A stretch of 64,000 nucleotides of DNA from Ignavibacteriota bacterium (lineage in GTDB: Bacteria; Bacteroidota; Ignavibacteria; Ignavibacteriales; Melioribacteraceae). Made by a program: the position numbers and the translations under genes. The DNA lies in the NCBI GenBank assembly GCA_002698995.1, contig PAAX01000012.1, positions 183,776-247,775 of the forward strand, in the 5' to 3' direction. The notes under the pieces were generated by a model that was not told the DNA's origin, searched no databases, and saw nothing but the letters and a program-made list of their open reading frames with translations. This document shows, one piece after another, positions 35,239 to 44,218 of the stretch; the first letter of the stretch is position 1, and each line of letters begins with the position of its first letter.

Positions 35239-36716
35239 ATTAATTCTTTACGAAGCCTTGCAACCGGAAGCATCAATTGCTCGCGGTACTTTGCAACTGT
35301 TCTCCTTGCAATATGAATCCCTCTATCCTTAAGAATTTTAGCTATTTTATCGTCGCTGTATGGTGCAGTTTTGGGTTCGCTTTTAATTATTTCTTCAATA
35401 AGAATTTTTATGTGTTTGTTTGAAACCTCATCACCGGCATCTGTTGAAAGACCTTCACTGAAGAAATATTTTAGTTCATGAATTCCTTGTGGACTTTGAA
35501 CATACTTGCCGTTTACAACACGACTAATAGTTGAAATATCCATCTGAACTTCATCAGCAATATCCTTGTAAATCATTGGTTTCAATGCTTTCGGTCCATA
35601 TTCAAAAAAGTCGTATTGTTTTTCTAAAATGGCACGCATTATTTTTAATAATGTTTCTCTTCTTTGCTGAATTGAAGCGATGAACCATTTTGCCGATTCA
35701 AATTTTTCTCTTAAAAACTTATGTGTTTCTTTATCATTTCTGGAAATGTTTCTTTTACGTTTATTTGAATTAAGCATTTCCAAATAAGTCTGACTAATTG
35801 TTACAGAAGGCATACTTCTATCATTAAGAGTAATGATGTAATTTGATTCAACTTTCTCGATCAGAAAATCGGGAGTAATTTGGTTTGATTCCGATGAATC
35901 AATATTTCCTTCCCCGGGTTTTGGATTAAGTTTTGCAATTACAGCTAAGGCCGCTTTCAAAGTTTCTCTTGATAAATCCAGACTTTTTTCAATTGCTTCA
36001 AATCTTTTGTTTACAAAATCTTCAAAATGTTTTGTTAATATTTGCTCTGCAATGTATCCATAGTATGAATCAAAATTTAGATGCTTTAATTGAAGCAAAA
36101 GACATTCTTTTAGATTTCTGGATGCAACTCCAATTGGTTCTAAAAGCTGAATTTCGCGAAGAATTTTTTCTGCTTGTTTTTCTGTTATTTCTAGATGTTC
36201 AAATAAAACTGCTTCATTTAAAAGTTCTTTTAGATCAGTTTTTAAGTAACCATCTTTATCAAGACTATTAATAATCATTTCGCCAAAGAAGAGTTCATCT
36301 TCATTCAGATCAAGCATGTGAAGCTGGTTGATTAATTTCTCAGTCATTGTTTCTCTTGATCTGGCAAGAGGCTGAACATAATCATCGTCATCATCGGGAC
36401 TTTTATTAATTCTTTCATCATTATCAAGTCTTTCATCATCCATAAAATCGTCAGGTTCAAATTCATCTTCGGTAGATTCAAAATTATCTTCAATATCATC
36501 AGCATCTTTTGATTCAACAACTTCATCCGGCTCTTCTTGCTTAAGTTCCATTTCTTCAATGGCAACTTCTTCTAAAATGGGATTCATTTCTAATTCTGTT
36601 TTTATTCTTTGCTCCAAAGCAAGCGTATTTAACTGAAGCAGTTTTTGATACTGAATTTGCTGAGGAGATAATTTTTGCTGTAACGAAAATTTTTGCTGTA
36701 ATGAAAGCATACTCAA
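35235..36716 (-). CDS. rpoN: RNA polymerase sigma-54 factor
   Basis: The alternative sigma factor needed for -24/-12 promoters. The 493-residue protein has the Gln-rich region I (LQQKFSLQQKLSPQQIQYQKLLQL) that binds activators, an acidic region II (about 55-115), the core-binding region, and the DNA-binding C-terminus with the RpoN box GIHIARRTVAKYREQ and IYKDIADEVQMDISTISRVVNGKY. Four-base overlaps with both neighbours show tight coupling. Its presence supports the promoters at 8041 and 23467 and the activator at 6113. Confidence 0.97.
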   Translation of the reverse strand: MSMLSLQQKFSLQQKLSPQQIQYQKLLQLNTLALEQRIKTELEMNPILEEVAIEEMELKQEEPDEVVESKDADDIEDNFESTEDEFEPDDFMDDERLDNDERINKSPDDDDDYVQPLARSRETMTEKLINQLHMLDLNEDELFFGEMIINSLDKDGYLKTDLKELLNEAVLFEHLEITEKQAEKILREIQLLEPIGVASRNLKECLLLQLKHLNFDSYYGYIAEQILTKHFEDFVNKRFEAIEKSLDLSRETLKAALAVIAKLNPKPGEGNIDSSESNQITPDFLIEKVESNYIITLNDRSMPSVTISQTYLEMLNSNKRKRNISRNDKETHKFLREKFESAKWFIASIQQRRETLLKIMRAILEKQYDFFEYGPKALKPMIYKDIADEVQMDISTISRVVNGKYVQSPQGIHELKYFFSEGLSTDAGDEVSNKHIKILIEEIIKSEPKTAPYSDDKIAKILKDRGIHIARRTVAKYREQLMLPVARLRKELI

Positions 36717-37282
36717 TTACTCTCCGTTTGTTTCTTTACTTTTTTGTACCAGGTTTCACCAAACATTCTTATTAAGGCATCTTTACAGAATTCAAAAATA
36801 GTAAGTTTAGTCTCTTTTCCTTTTTCTAAAGCAGGGGCACAGTCTTTATATTTTTCATATCTTAATACGGGTCCGCCAAAATCAGAAATTCTAATTGGAA
36901 AAAGATGACATGAAATTGGTTTTCTGAAATCAACTTTACCGTCAAAGTAAGCTTTTTCAATTCCGCATTTTGCTACATCACCTTCATAAAAGACAAAAAC
37001 ACAATCTCGGTTATTAATACTTTTTGTCATTAGTAAATCATCAGAATTTTCATAAAAACCTTCATTTGCAATTGCGTTTTTATGTTTTTCAGGAAGATAC
37101 TCTAATACAATCGGCAGAATTTCTTTAATTTTCTCAACTTCATCTTTTTCCAACGGTGCGCCAAGTTCACTTTCCATTGTGCAGCAAGCTCCTTTGCATT
37201 TGGAAAGATCACAGGTAAATTCCGTTTTAATTACATCGGGATTTACAATAACGCCATCTATTTCTATAAAACCTTTATACAT
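36713..37282 (-). CDS. DUF3109 family cysteine-rich protein
   Basis: A 189-residue cytoplasmic protein of the DUF3109 family, related to the YkgJ-type Cys-rich cluster proteins. Visible cysteine motifs are CDLSKCKGACC near residue 24, CVFVFYEGDVAKCGIEKA near 94, and SCHLFPIRI near 124, which could bind iron or zinc. Function unknown. It is the first gene of the operon that runs through rpoN to hslU. Confidence 0.88.
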   Translation of the reverse strand: MYKGFIEIDGVIVNPDVIKTEFTCDLSKCKGACCTMESELGAPLEKDEVEKIKEILPIVLEYLPEKHKNAIANEGFYENSDDLLMTKSINNRDCVFVFYEGDVAKCGIEKAYFDGKVDFRKPISCHLFPIRISDFGGPVLRYEKYKDCAPALEKGKETKLTIFEFCKDALIRMFGETWYKKVKKQTESN

Positions 37283-37395
37283 ACATAATCTTGGAATAAT
37301 TTTTGTTAAAGATAATGATTTTGTTATAACTAAAAAAGAAAATCAGCTATATTTTACGCTAAATAAAGGATTTTTTAAGGAAAATTGGAATATTT

Positions 37396-38157
37396 ATGGA
37401 TTTAGCAAATAAAGTTATTATGATTGTAGGAGCTTCAAGCGGAATTGGAAAATCGTTGGCACAAAAATTAGTCGAGAAAAAATCCAAATTAATTCTTTTG
37501 GCAAGAAGTTTTGATAAGCTGGAAAAAATTAAAGATGAAAATCCCAATGCCGAAATAGACATTTATAGATGTGATGTTTCCGATAAAACAACAGTTAAAT
37601 TGGTTTTTGAAGAAGTAAAAAGAAAGCATAATTTTATTGATATGGTGATTTTGAATTCTGCTGTTTCACACAGAATGAAGGTGGAAAATTTTAATAGTGA
37701 GTTAGCAGAAGAAACAATAAGCATAAATTTTCTTGGAATGATTTACTGCATTGAACAAATTCTACCAATCTATTTAAAAGAGAAAAAGGGAATTATTGTT
37801 GGAGTCTCAAGTCTAGCTGATAACAGAGGTTATTCGGGAAGCGGATTTTACTGCGCCAGTAAATCAGCCGTAACTACATATTTGGAAGGATTATCTGTTG
37901 AACTGAAAAATCACAATGTAAAAGTAATAACAATAAAACCGGGATTTGTTAAAACACCAATGACAGATAAAAATGAATTTGAAATGCCTTTCTTAATGGA
38001 CAGCGATAAAGCATCAGAAGTAATTATTAAAGGTTTAGAAAAGGAGAAAAGATTTATACAATTTCCATTTCCAACCGTAATTGGCTCTAAAATAATTGGA
38101 ATAATTCCAAATCGACTTTACGAATATCTTTCTTACAAATTTAATATTGTGGGTTGA
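37396..38157 (+). CDS. Short-chain dehydrogenase/reductase
   Basis: A 253-residue classical SDR. The NAD(P)-binding motif is VGASSGIGKSLA, the active-site Ser is in VGVSSLAD, and the YxxxK pair is in GFYCASKSA. The LNSA motif reads ILNSAVSH in place of the usual NNAG. The C-terminal part is typical of DltE-like or YqjQ-like reductases. Substrate unknown. It is divergent from DUF3109, and its stop codon directly abuts that of the convergent histidine kinase. Confidence 0.92.
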   Translation: MDLANKVIMIVGASSGIGKSLAQKLVEKKSKLILLARSFDKLEKIKDENPNAEIDIYRCDVSDKTTVKLVFEEVKRKHNFIDMVILNSAVSHRMKVENFNSELAEETISINFLGMIYCIEQILPIYLKEKKGIIVGVSSLADNRGYSGSGFYCASKSAVTTYLEGLSVELKNHNVKVITIKPGFVKTPMTDKNEFEMPFLMDSDKASEVIIKGLEKEKRFIQFPFPTVIGSKIIGIIPNRLYEYLSYKFNIVG

Positions 38158-40413
38158 TTAATCTTCTAAGGATTTCAACTTCAGCCACTGATCAATTGTC
38201 ATTTTCAGAAAATTAATATTAATTGGTTTAGAGATATAATCATCCATTCCAGCTGCCAGACATCTTTCTCTATCTTTCATACTTGAATGAGCCGTAACTG
38301 CAATTATTGGAATATTTGCGAATTTATTGTTTAACTGCCTTATCTTTTGGGTGGCGGTAATTCCGTTCATATCACTTAATTCAATATCCATCAAAACAAG
38401 ATCAAATTTGCCTGTGTTGGCTGCTGCAATTGCATCTGCTCCGGTCGAGACAGCATCTACGGCATAACCGACTTCGCGCAATAGTTTCAGCTCCACATTT
38501 TGACTGATTGGATTATCTTCAACCAGAAGAAGTCTTTTCTTTGTTCTTAAATTACGCGGCAGTCTTGCAAAATTTGCAGTGGTTTCATTTTCAGTAACAA
38601 CTTCTTTTGCATCGGGATTTTCATCCGCATGTTTTGTTTCTTCAACCGCTTTTTCAATTTTTACCGATTCAATTTCAGAAGCGGCAACGTGGAGTTTAAT
38701 ATTAAAGGTGAAAGATGATCCAATTCCAACATTGCTTTCAACTTTTATATCTCCCCCCATAAGATTAGCAAATTCTTTACTGATTAATAACCCTAAGCCT
38801 GCACCCTGTTTTTGATTTCCCTTAATTTCCTTAACTCTTGCATAAGGTTTAAAAAGCTGTGATAATTTTTCAGGAGAAATTCCGGGACCAGAATCGGTTA
38901 CAGCTGTTTCTAAATTTATCAATCCTTCATCAATTAATGTTGCGCGTGCAAAAACTTCAATTGTTCCCTCATCGGTAAACTTAATTGCATTACCTAAAAG
39001 GTTAACCAAAATTTGTCTGAATCTTGTTGCATCACCAATAACAGTATGAGGAATTGATTTATCAATTTGCTGTTTTAATGTAATTCCTTTTTCTTTAACG
39101 GAAGGACTAATAATTGAAACTGCTTTTTCAATTTCATCGTAAATGCTGAATGGAGATTCATCCAGCTCCATTTTTCCTGCTTCAATTTTGGATATATCTA
39201 ATATGTTGTTAATTATATCAAGAAGAGATTCAGCAGACATTTTTGCATTTCCGGCAAACTCTTTCAATTCATCGCTGTTTTCAAATAATCCGTTTTCAAT
39301 TAAGGTTAAAAATCCGAGAACCGAATTCATAGGTGTTCTAATTTCGTGACTCATATTTGCCAGAAATTGAGTCTTAATTTTGCTTGCTTCAACTGCAGCA
39401 TTTGCACTTTCGGTAGCTTCCAACTTCTGTTTTTTTAATTCTTCAACTAAAACTTTTCTTTCGTTTTCAAATTTAACTTGCTGAGTTATATCCTGAATGT
39501 TTCCTTCAATTATTTTTTCGGTTTCTTCGGAAAACCCTTTTACACTCAATTTTACATTGATCTCATTCTCTTGTGCAGTTTTAATTCTCATTCTGAAGTT
39601 TTTAACTTTACCCTGCTTTTCCAAAAGAGAGATGAGATTTTTCCATTCCTCATCAGCAACAACAAATTTTACAAAGTTGAATTGAAGTAAATCGTTTTCA
39701 TTTACTATTTCAAAAATTTTGGCAACTGCATCATTATAATAAATGAAACTTCCGTCATGCTTAATTCTAAAAATTCCTTCTAAAGAATTATCTAAAATAT
39801 TTTTATAGATATTTTCTTGCGGGCTATCTTGAATCGAAGGTGCAGATACTTTTGATTCCCTAAAGGAAAGCTTGCTTTTAATGTTCAGCATACTTGCAAC
39901 AAGCGCCATAACACTTAAAAATATTGTGAATGAATATGCTTCTAATCTGCCCGGGATAAAATAAAATGCTTCTTCATTTAAAATTACTGCTGCCGCAAAA
40001 AGAAGATTATAAAGAATTACGATTACTATTTGATGCTTTATTTCGAAATTTAAAATTAATACCGATGTAAAAAGAATTAATCCGATTATTAATGAATTAA
40101 ATACAATTGTATTTGGAATTAAGAATGCAATAATTCCATTTGAGGCAAGAATAGAAAATATCAAAATGTATAAAAGTATAATAGGATGACGTTCACCAAT
40201 CTTTAAGCTGGAAAAGAAAAGTACTAAAAAAGCCAGCGCAGCAGCAGCTAACCTTGTTATATAAACTTCTTCGGAATATTGATAAAAAAACTTAACTTCA
40301 AAGAGTAATGAAATTAAAGCAGATATTGTTGCCAACTGAGCAATAATTCTTAATGGCGAAAGTACCAGGTTGTTCTTAAAGTTCTGCGACTTATTTTCTC
40401 TTTTGTTTGTCAA
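38158..40413 (-). CDS. Hybrid sensor histidine kinase (membrane, PAS, HisKA, HATPase, REC)
   Basis: A 751-residue sensor. About six membrane helices lie in 20-180. A PAS domain at about 203-315 (NSLEGIFRIKHDGSFIYYND) is followed by a coiled linker and a HisKA domain with phospho-acceptor H356 in MSHEIRTPMNSVLGF. The HATPase_c domain has NLLGNAIKFTDEG, DSGPGI and GAGLGLLISKEFANLMGG. A C-terminal receiver (about 630-745) has LLLVEDNPISQN and the acceptor in LVLMDIELSDMNG. No DNA-binding output and no adjacent response regulator or Hpt gene is seen, so the phosphorelay partner is elsewhere. Confidence 0.94.
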   Translation of the reverse strand: MTNKRENKSQNFKNNLVLSPLRIIAQLATISALISLLFEVKFFYQYSEEVYITRLAAAALAFLVLFFSSLKIGERHPIILLYILIFSILASNGIIAFLIPNTIVFNSLIIGLILFTSVLILNFEIKHQIVIVILYNLLFAAAVILNEEAFYFIPGRLEAYSFTIFLSVMALVASMLNIKSKLSFRESKVSAPSIQDSPQENIYKNILDNSLEGIFRIKHDGSFIYYNDAVAKIFEIVNENDLLQFNFVKFVVADEEWKNLISLLEKQGKVKNFRMRIKTAQENEINVKLSVKGFSEETEKIIEGNIQDITQQVKFENERKVLVEELKKQKLEATESANAAVEASKIKTQFLANMSHEIRTPMNSVLGFLTLIENGLFENSDELKEFAGNAKMSAESLLDIINNILDISKIEAGKMELDESPFSIYDEIEKAVSIISPSVKEKGITLKQQIDKSIPHTVIGDATRFRQILVNLLGNAIKFTDEGTIEVFARATLIDEGLINLETAVTDSGPGISPEKLSQLFKPYARVKEIKGNQKQGAGLGLLISKEFANLMGGDIKVESNVGIGSSFTFNIKLHVAASEIESVKIEKAVEETKHADENPDAKEVVTENETTANFARLPRNLRTKKRLLLVEDNPISQNVELKLLREVGYAVDAVSTGADAIAAANTGKFDLVLMDIELSDMNGITATQKIRQLNNKFANIPIIAVTAHSSMKDRERCLAAGMDDYISKPININFLKMTIDQWLKLKSLED

Positions 40414-40536
40414 TGTATATTCTGCAATTATAATTTTAACTGTAATAGATTATCGAGAATTCTTATTTTAATTTTTAGAAGAAAATATAAACCACTATTT
40501 TTCATTATTAATAAACTTAATTAATTACTTAATAAT

Positions 40537-41112
40537 ATGATAGACTTTCTATATTCAATTGATGTATCGGTATTTTATTTTATAAACCATACATTTTCAA
40601 ATCCGTTGTTTGATAAATTCTTCCCTTTTATAACAGAAGTTAAAAATTGGTACTTGGTTTATGCAATTTTCTGGCTAATATTAATGATTAAAGGGGGAAA
40701 AAGAGGAAGAATTGCCGCTATAGGAATTTTGCTGTTAATTACTGTATCGGATCAAATCAGCAGTTCATTAATAAAAAATCTTGTTGAAAGAATTAGACCG
40801 TGCAATGCTTTACCTGATGTTAATATCCTTGCCGGATGTACAGGTTCATTTTCGTTTCCGTCTTCGCACGCTGTAAATAATTTTGCCTTTGCAGTTTTTT
40901 TCTCAAAGCTTTATCCAAGATTTAAGGTACCGTTTTATATTATTGCGGTTCTAACAGCATTCTCAAGACCTTATGTTGGAGTTCATTATCCATCCGATAT
41001 TATAGCGGGAGCTTTGATCGGTTCGTTAATTGGATATCTTTTTGGTATATTAGCTTTATATATTGATAATAAATTTCCTCAAATAAAACTGTTCAAAAAA
41101 AATGAAAACTAA
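40537..41112 (+). CDS. PAP2-family membrane phosphatase
   Basis: A 191-residue integral membrane lipid phosphatase with about five helices. The three PAP2 motifs are seen: KNLVERIRPC, FPSSHAVNNFAF and RPYVGVHYPSDIIAGALIG, containing the catalytic histidines. Likely substrates are undecaprenyl pyrophosphate, phosphatidic acid or related lipids; the specific one cannot be told. Its end overlaps the AMP nucleosidase start by 11 bp. Confidence 0.92.
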   Translation: MIDFLYSIDVSVFYFINHTFSNPLFDKFFPFITEVKNWYLVYAIFWLILMIKGGKRGRIAAIGILLLITVSDQISSSLIKNLVERIRPCNALPDVNILAGCTGSFSFPSSHAVNNFAFAVFFSKLYPRFKVPFYIIAVLTAFSRPYVGVHYPSDIIAGALIGSLIGYLFGILALYIDNKFPQIKLFKKNEN

Positions 41113-41875
41113 ACTAGAAATTGCAAAAAACTGGCTTCCCAGATATACCGGGAGCAAAATTGATGATTTTGGTGATTATTTACTTTTAACAAACTTTAAC
41201 GATTACGTTGAAAAATTTGCTGCGATATTTAACTGCAATGTTAACGGAGAAGGCAGACCGATGCAATCGGCAACTAACGCTGAAGGATTATCAATAATTA
41301 ACTTTGGAATTGGATCTGCAAATGCTGCTACTATAATGGATCTACTTGTTGCAAGGGATCCTCAAGGAGTTTTATTTTTAGGTAAATGCGGTGGATTAAA
41401 AAGATCAACTGAACTTGGACATTTTATTCTCCCTACAGCCGCAATTAGAGGTGAAGGTACAAGCAATGATTATTTCCCCAGTGAAGTTCCGGCACTTCCG
41501 TCTTTCAAACTCCACAAATTTGTTTCGGATAGAATTTTACAGAGAAATTTAGAATACAGAACGGGCGTTATTTATACAACAAACAGAAGAGTATGGGAGT
41601 GGGATGATGAATTTAAATCCTATCTAAGAAAAATTGGTGCTATAGGAATTGATATGGAAACGGCAACTCTTTTTATTGTTGGTTATGCAAACCAAATTGC
41701 TCGCGGTGCATTACTTTTGGTTTCCGATTTACCAATGATTCCGGAAGGAATTAAAACTGAAGAATCTGATAGAAAAGTAACTAATCAATTTGTTGATTTA
41801 CATTTGGAACTTGGGATTGAAGCAATGACTCAAATAGGTAAGAAAGGTGAACAAATTAAACACTTCATGTATTAA
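41102..41875 (+). CDS. amn: AMP nucleosidase, Bacteroidetes type
   Basis: Hydrolyses AMP to adenine and ribose 5-phosphate. The 257-residue protein is the short form found in Bacteroidota, a PNP/UDP-family phosphorylase fold: NFGIGSANAATIMDLL, VLFLGKCGGLK, GEGTSNDYFP, AIGIDMETATLF and LLLVSDLPMIPEG. The GIDMETATLF block carries the ribose-contacting Glu-Met-Glu-type element. It overlaps the PAP2 gene, with no purine-salvage neighbours. Confidence 0.9.
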   Translation: MKTKLEIAKNWLPRYTGSKIDDFGDYLLLTNFNDYVEKFAAIFNCNVNGEGRPMQSATNAEGLSIINFGIGSANAATIMDLLVARDPQGVLFLGKCGGLKRSTELGHFILPTAAIRGEGTSNDYFPSEVPALPSFKLHKFVSDRILQRNLEYRTGVIYTTNRRVWEWDDEFKSYLRKIGAIGIDMETATLFIVGYANQIARGALLLVSDLPMIPEGIKTEESDRKVTNQFVDLHLELGIEAMTQIGKKGEQIKHFMY

Positions 41876-41886
41876 TAGGAGGAAGC

Positions 41887-42303
41887 ATGTTTAAGAAAAG
41901 TATTCTATTGTTTTTTGTTTTGTTTAGTACGTTAAGTTTTGCTCAAACTGAGGAAGCTGAAAAACAGCTCGTAAAAATATTTGAACTGTGTAAAGCAAAA
42001 AATTATTCCGAAGCCGCAAATTATTTTCTTTATGAAGGAGAAGATGCAGCGCGTAATTTAAAGGGAACATATAATTACAAAGAACGTAAAGAAAAAATTG
42101 CTGTCGATAAAATCGGTAAAAAAATATTTGCTCTATTGGATATAAGTGATGGATATAAAATTGTTTCAAAATCCAATCAAGATAAAAACGGTTTGAAGTG
42201 GACAGTTTTCAATGTGGCATTTATTAGCGGAAACCAAGAAATAGAAGGTAGTTTTTATATGACTAAGATCAATAATAAATATGTTCTAGGTTCAATCGAC
42301 TAA
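41887..42303 (+). CDS. Small secreted protein, NTF2/DUF4878-like
   Basis: A 138-residue exported protein (signal peptide ending STLSFAQ). The mature part, with LVKIFELCKAKNYSEAANYF and a C-terminal GSFYMTKINNKYVLGSID, has the helix-then-sheet pattern of small NTF2-like lipoprotein domains. No catalytic residues identified. It follows AMP nucleosidase by 11 bp with a GGAGG site, so it is probably in the same transcript. Confidence 0.65.
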   Translation: MFKKSILLFFVLFSTLSFAQTEEAEKQLVKIFELCKAKNYSEAANYFLYEGEDAARNLKGTYNYKERKEKIAVDKIGKKIFALLDISDGYKIVSKSNQDKNGLKWTVFNVAFISGNQEIEGSFYMTKINNKYVLGSID

Positions 42304-42311
42304 GTTCATGT

Positions 42312-42752
42312 ATGGAACCTCAATCAAATAAATTTCAGTTTCTTGATAATTACTTCATTTTCATTTTCGGATTTCAACTAATTGGTTTAGTAACTGCAAG
42401 CTATTTCAAATCAGAAATAGCTTCTTTTTTACCCGCCATTTTCCAAAATTATAATGATGCTGTAGTAAAGATAATTATTGTATCATCTTTCGGAGTTTTA
42501 AGTGTAAAGGTTATCCAATCCTATTTTGCTAAAAAAGCATCTCAAAAAAATTATGATGAAAAAGTATCGGCTTTTACAAAACTTACTTTAATTTCATTAA
42601 CAATTTTGGCTGCTTCAAATGTATTTGTTCTAATAGGATTTATATCTGAAAGGTCAACTTTGTTTGCTGCGGTTTATATTATACTGCTTGTATTGCAGTT
42701 TGCATACAGACCAACAGAAAAGATGTTCAATAGAATTTTTAATAAAAAATAA
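42312..42752 (+). CDS. Four-helix membrane protein of unknown function
   Basis: A 146-residue hydrophobic protein with helices at about 12-30, 47-66, 86-107 and 113-132. No family recognised. It starts eight bases after the preceding gene and its stop lies two bases from the stop of the convergent TetR gene. Confidence 0.65.
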   Translation: MEPQSNKFQFLDNYFIFIFGFQLIGLVTASYFKSEIASFLPAIFQNYNDAVVKIIIVSSFGVLSVKVIQSYFAKKASQKNYDEKVSAFTKLTLISLTILAASNVFVLIGFISERSTLFAAVYIILLVLQFAYRPTEKMFNRIFNKK

Positions 42753-42754
42753 AA

Positions 42755-43336
42755 TTATTCCGCTGGTTTATATTTATCCAAAATTGCTTTTTTAACCTTT
42801 TTAAGATCAACAGAGTTTTTGTCTATTATGTAATGCAGACTGACACCGTCAACCATTGCACCCAAAAGTCTTGCTTCCATTGCTGGATTTTTAACGCCAA
42901 GCTTTTTTAGAATCGATTTAATTTCTGCTAAAAGTTTATCATTAAATTCTTTGCTTATCTTCATCGCATAGTCAAGAACATCCGGTTGAAGAGAGAAATT
43001 CAGAATCAATTTCCAGTAGTCCTCGTTCTCTTTTATGTAATTGAATGATGCTTCAAGCATATTATCCAATCGCTCAAAAGGATCGACCGGTTTATAGAAT
43101 TCCTTCGCAAGTTCTTCACCAACCTTAAGCATATTCTGTATTATTCCTTCAGCAATTGCCTGCTTGCTTGGAAAATAATTATAAGCCAATCCTTTAGAAA
43201 TCCCGGCTTCTTTGGCAATATCATTTATTGAAGTCCCATGATATCCTTTTTGTGCAAACAAACGCAGTGATGCGTCTAATATTAATGCTTTGGTTCTTTC
43301 TCTTATTTCAGCATTTTGCTTTTCTGTTCTAGGCAT
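42755..43336 (-). CDS. TetR-family transcriptional repressor
   Basis: A regulator of about 193 residues. The N-terminal HTH reads ILDASLRLFAQKGYHGTSINDIAKEAGISKGLAYNYF, typical TetR; the C-terminal ligand domain is less conserved (TetR_C-like, with NPAMEARLLGAMVDGVSLHY). The ATG at 43336 is preferred over an upstream in-frame TTG at 43360 that lies within a predicted operator. Two matching palindromes, at 43346-43363 and 43450-43467, suggest it represses itself and the divergent export operon. Confidence 0.92.
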   Translation of the reverse strand: MPRTEKQNAEIRERTKALILDASLRLFAQKGYHGTSINDIAKEAGISKGLAYNYFPSKQAIAEGIIQNMLKVGEELAKEFYKPVDPFERLDNMLEASFNYIKENEDYWKLILNFSLQPDVLDYAMKISKEFNDKLLAEIKSILKKLGVKNPAMEARLLGAMVDGVSLHYIIDKNSVDLKKVKKAILDKYKPAE

Positions 43337-43345
43337 ATTTTTAAT

Positions 43346-43363
43346 TGAATAAATGGTCAATCA
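43346..43363. promoter_or_regulatory. TetR operator, second copy (autoregulatory)
   Basis: An 18-bp element, TGAATAAATGGTCAATCA, identical at 14 of 18 positions to the operator at 43450 and similarly palindromic. It lies immediately upstream of the tetR start, fitting autoregulation. Confidence 0.6.
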
Positions 43364-43449
43364 AAATTAATTAATTATGCAGTCAATTCAAAACAATTTG
43401 AAAAACTGGGATTTTAAACTTGACATTTAGGATCATATCAAATAATTTT

Positions 43450-43467
43450 TGAATGAACGTTCAGTCA
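43450..43467. promoter_or_regulatory. TetR operator before export operon
   Basis: TGAATGAACGTTCAGTCA is a near-perfect 18-bp palindrome with the GAACGTTC core common in TetR-family operators. It ends 16 bp before the first gene of the divergent operon, where bound repressor would block transcription. Confidence 0.75.
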
Positions 43468-43483
43468 TTTTAATGGAGAAAGA

Positions 43484-44218
43484 ATGAAAAGCATGTTGAT
43501 GATATTAATCTGCGTAATTGTAGTTAACGGACAGACAGCGGAAGAAATAATTAAAAAAGCGGAAAATTCACTTAAAGGAAAAACAGCTCATGGTGTTATT
43601 GAAATGATTGTAGAAACTCCCGATTTTACAAGAGAAATTGAAATGGAAAGCTGGTGGGAAGGAAATGAAAAAGCTCTTATTGTTATAAAATCGCCAAGAA
43701 AAGAAGAGGGAAATAAAACATTAAAAATTGGAAATGAAATGTGGAATTATCTTAAGAATACGGAAACCACAATTAAAGTTCCCCCTTCAATGATGCTTCA
43801 ATCTTGGAACGGTTCAGATTTTACAAATGATGATTTGGTAAGGGAATCAAATCTGAATGATGACTATACAATGAAAATTATTGGAGAGGAAAAGGTTAAC
43901 GATGAATTATGCTGGAAAATAGAACTAAATCCAAAACCTTCCGCCCCGGTTGTTTGGGGAAAGTTATTCTATTATGTAAGAAAAACAGATGAACTTCCCG
44001 CTAAAGTTGAGTACTATGATGAAAAAGGAAAAAAGATTAGAACTATGCTGTTAACAAATATCAAAAAATTTAACGGAAGATTAATCCCAAGTGAATGGAG
44101 TATGGTAAGCAATGTTAAGGATGGAAGATCAACAATTATCAAAATAAAAGAGATGGAATTTGACATAAATATTAATTCAAGAATATTTTCATTTTCCGAA
44201 TTAGAAAGAGGAAACTAA
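43484..44218 (+). CDS. LolA-like outer-membrane lipoprotein-sorting family protein
   Basis: A 244-residue exported protein with signal peptide ending VVNGQ. The fold matches the PF17131-type LolA-like family: AEEIIKKAENSLKGKTAHGVIEMIV, WWEGNEKALIVIKSPRKEEGNKTLKI and MWNYLKNTETTIKVPPSMM. Such proteins carry hydrophobic cargo across the periplasm and are typically encoded with an inner-membrane transporter and an outer-membrane barrel, as here. First gene of the operon; one base before the permease. Confidence 0.88.
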   Translation: MKSMLMILICVIVVNGQTAEEIIKKAENSLKGKTAHGVIEMIVETPDFTREIEMESWWEGNEKALIVIKSPRKEEGNKTLKIGNEMWNYLKNTETTIKVPPSMMLQSWNGSDFTNDDLVRESNLNDDYTMKIIGEEKVNDELCWKIELNPKPSAPVVWGKLFYYVRKTDELPAKVEYYDEKGKKIRTMLLTNIKKFNGRLIPSEWSMVSNVKDGRSTIIKIKEMEFDININSRIFSFSELERGN

